Shown here: piece by piece, positions 61,819 to 64,000 of the stretch
Position numbering within the stretch: position 1 is the first letter of the stretch
Layout of the letters: each line of letters begins with the position of its first letter
Translations under genes and position numbers: made by a program
The notes under the pieces: generated by a model
Database searches by the model: none
What the model was told of the DNA's origin: nothing
The model's input: only the letters and a program-made list of their open reading frames with translations
Assembly: GCA_037389465.1 (NCBI GenBank)
Contig: JAZARR010000214.1
Coordinates: forward strand, 4,402,001 to 4,466,000
Length of the DNA stretch: 64,000 nucleotides
Reading direction: 5' to 3'
Source: Baylisascaris procyonis
Taxonomy: Eukaryota; Nematoda; Chromadorea; Rhabditida; Ascarididae

Positions 61819-64000
61819 AAATGAAAGATTCACTAGAATAAGCAACGTTTTTAGATATGTGTAGTAGGCAACGAATAAATAAACACCTTTTACATACATC
61901 TATGTATCGTTTATATTCTTTCATAATTTTCATAGTCAGCGTTGCATAATTAAATTGTTTCGGCTATAGTTATTAAGGAAACCGGTGTCAGAGCAAGATT
62001 TCTGAAACAAATTGACGTGCTGGTGCGATGGTTATGTAAGAAGTCTTAACTAATTTTCGTCAAACGATCGTTTTTTTCCAAATCGACTCAAAGTTGCCAA
62101 CAACTTTAGAAAGTTTTCTAGTAGAACTCTGAAAAATAATCAATTAATGCTTATCATTTCGACGAAATCACTTTATTAGGAAGAAATAAGCCGTCATTCA
62201 GTTCTCGTATTCCTCTCTTTGCTTCATGAATTAGTTAGCGAAATGTGCCTTTGATTAGCTTCATTTCCACCTCAAGCGTATATAACTATCTGCTTAAGGC
62301 AGTGCCATCGTGATTCCCCGCTGATAGCATATAGTCGTAATATGTCTTGATTAGATGAAAGCTGCATGTAAAGAGCTCTATTGCCGTGTCAACGCAACGC
62401 ATAATTAAATCACTAGCCGCTGTAGATTATGTCATCTCAAATTCACAATCCTATCTAACTCGTAAAAAAAAAGCTACTGCCATTCAGATTGGCTCTTGCC
62501 TTTTAAATTTTTTTCTCTTTTATCGCTCATATACTCAAAAAATATTATTCTATGAACGCGAATCCCCATCTGTATCCTCGTTCGTGACGCTCAGTTCTCT
62601 TTTTAGACTCATTTTTGTTATAGCTTTGTTATCCACTTGGCTCCTGCTGCCGATGCAGTACTGTTTTTGAAGGACTTTTTTTTCACCTACCCCATGCACT
62701 GAAAGAGCATTTGTTTAACAAATTTACTTGTGTATTTGCTGCATTTACCTGTCCGCTTATCAATATGTTCATCTTAACGAACAAATTGAGATACGAAGGT
62801 AATAGTAGCAATTCTATGTTGTATATAAGCAAAGAGCTCTATATTTGCAATCTTAGCGAGTTTCTTTCAATTTTTATGGAGATCGATCTTGAATAACATG
62901 AATGTTGCTCCCAAAATTCGCATATATTCCACGAAAAGGAATTTCTTGATTGCGCTGAATATGTCAGCCATATGCTAAGGGTTCGTTCTACAACGAATCA
63001 TTAATCTAAAATGCGCAGATCTGACTAACTCACTCTCTATTCGCATACGAAATAAGGGCTTCATTAAATATTCGGTGAGATGAAGGACTAGACATCAATA
63101 AAGGATGTTTGGCAAGCGAATGCAATCCGTGGCACACGTGCATACAACGTATGCTGTGTTTAATTCATCGTTGGTTGCAGCAGTGGAACGCCCCCATCGA
63201 TGTTGTCAGATAGCATTCATGTAACTGCCCATCAAGCAAATAGCACCAATCGAATGTGCATCTCTTTGAGCGATCTTACTCTTCATTCTCTTTGGACGCT
63301 TTTATTCCTCGCTGTTCTTCCTGATTTATCAGCGCTTATTTCCGTTATGCTCCAATATAATAGCAACTTGTTGATTATAAATAGCCAGATGATAATCCAA
63401 TGTTCACATCGTGAAACATGTTCGGCGCTTTTGCTTAATTTCCAAGACTCAGCAAAAGGTCGATTCGAAATATTTTCCGCAATATTTTATCTCCCATCTC
63501 TTCCCCTATCCGCCCCCAAGAAAAGTCCCATAAATACCACCCCTTTCTAGCGAATCTCCCCTCCCTCCAAAAAATGCTCAATCCTATCATATCTTGTTTT
63601 GAGGTCCATAAATTTCTACTGAAAAAGGTTCACTTTTCCAAAGTTTGTGAACTTATTTTAAACATCGTCTTACGCGGCTTTTATTAAACAACTCGAAAAA
63701 ACATTCGTTGCGATGAGTACGTATGGACTTATGTAAGAGGCACAATGAATTCATGCATGTGGGTAATTTGTTAATGAATTCTGCAAATAGCCAAAAGGTA
63801 GACATAAACCGAGGCAAATTTCAATAATGTTTACAGCAATGTGACGCTTTGAAAGCTTTCGAGGAATATTAGATCACCATAGAACGTGTGAACGACGCTA
63901 ACGGTCATATATTTTCGATGGTGCTCTAAGGCGTTTCCATCTTCATTGCCTCAAATTGCAATTTGTTCAACGCAGTCCATTTTTTATGCCAGTGCTTCTC

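Larger units (their letters stand above)
59377..64000. other. Gene-poor right end
   Basis: Mostly AT-rich with simple repeats. Two consecutive plus-strand openings (60682-60903 and 60925-61140) look mildly coding, with segments such as QAANFSAKTLIRTSDEQSRK and FSASLVKSVRIEKKYSG, but they have no ATG, no splice link and no recognised family. Openings at 62386-62670 and 63200-63550 are hydrophobic chance frames. No RNA gene was recognised. Confidence 0.4.

Noticed and set aside
63200..63550. 116-codon hydrophobic plus-strand ORF
   Set aside because: Leu/Ser-rich composition typical of a chance frame in pyrimidine-rich DNA; no acceptor or family match.

Overview
The window is eukaryotic and looks like a nematode genome. 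It is AT-rich. Genes are split into many short exons with GT-AG introns ending in TTTCAG/TTTAG-type acceptors. Acceptor-like sites sit a few bases upstream of several start codons, as expected for spliced-leader trans-splicing, and AATAAA signals follow the stop codons. One gene encodes a CAP/SCP-TAPS protein with C-terminal ShKT domains, a combination common in nematodes. Intron lengths (0.1 to 8.2 kb) fit a Spirurina/Ascaridomorpha-like genome better than Caenorhabditis; that placement is inference. Exons were joined by hand from translated fragments, splice-site dinucleotides and phase. Each full model below keeps frame from first to last exon.

Layout: 1-2040, nothing recognised. 2060-7787, minus strand: class I phosphatidylinositol transfer protein, 8 exons, 301 aa. 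8.4-10.0 kb: decayed LINE-like retroelement with a reverse-transcriptase remnant. 12203-20256, plus strand: UTP18-type WD40 subunit of the small-subunit processome, 12 exons, 512 aa, with one GC-AG intron. 20.3-30.2 kb: mostly empty, but with a GC-rich island at 21.95-22.58 kb holding three ORFs in different frames and an exon-like segment at 27.77-27.95 kb. 30249-46905, plus strand: secreted CAP protein, 8 exons, 414 aa, with signal peptide, CAP domain, Cys-rich hinge, six decapeptide repeats and two ShKT domains. 53030-54400, plus strand: unrecognised 155-aa protein, 4 exons including a 14-nt microexon. 54.9-56.45 kb: interrupted coding-like sequence on the minus strand, probably a decayed gene. 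58644-59376, minus strand: tentative small membrane protein. 59.4-64 kb: simple repeats and nothing secure.

The genes are functionally unrelated: lipid transfer, ribosome biogenesis, a secreted protein and an orphan. There is no operon-like spacing. Most apparent ORFs are chance openings in introns and intergenic DNA. The best candidates for undescribed biology are the 155-aa orphan, the CAP-repeat-ShKT architecture and the GC-rich island.
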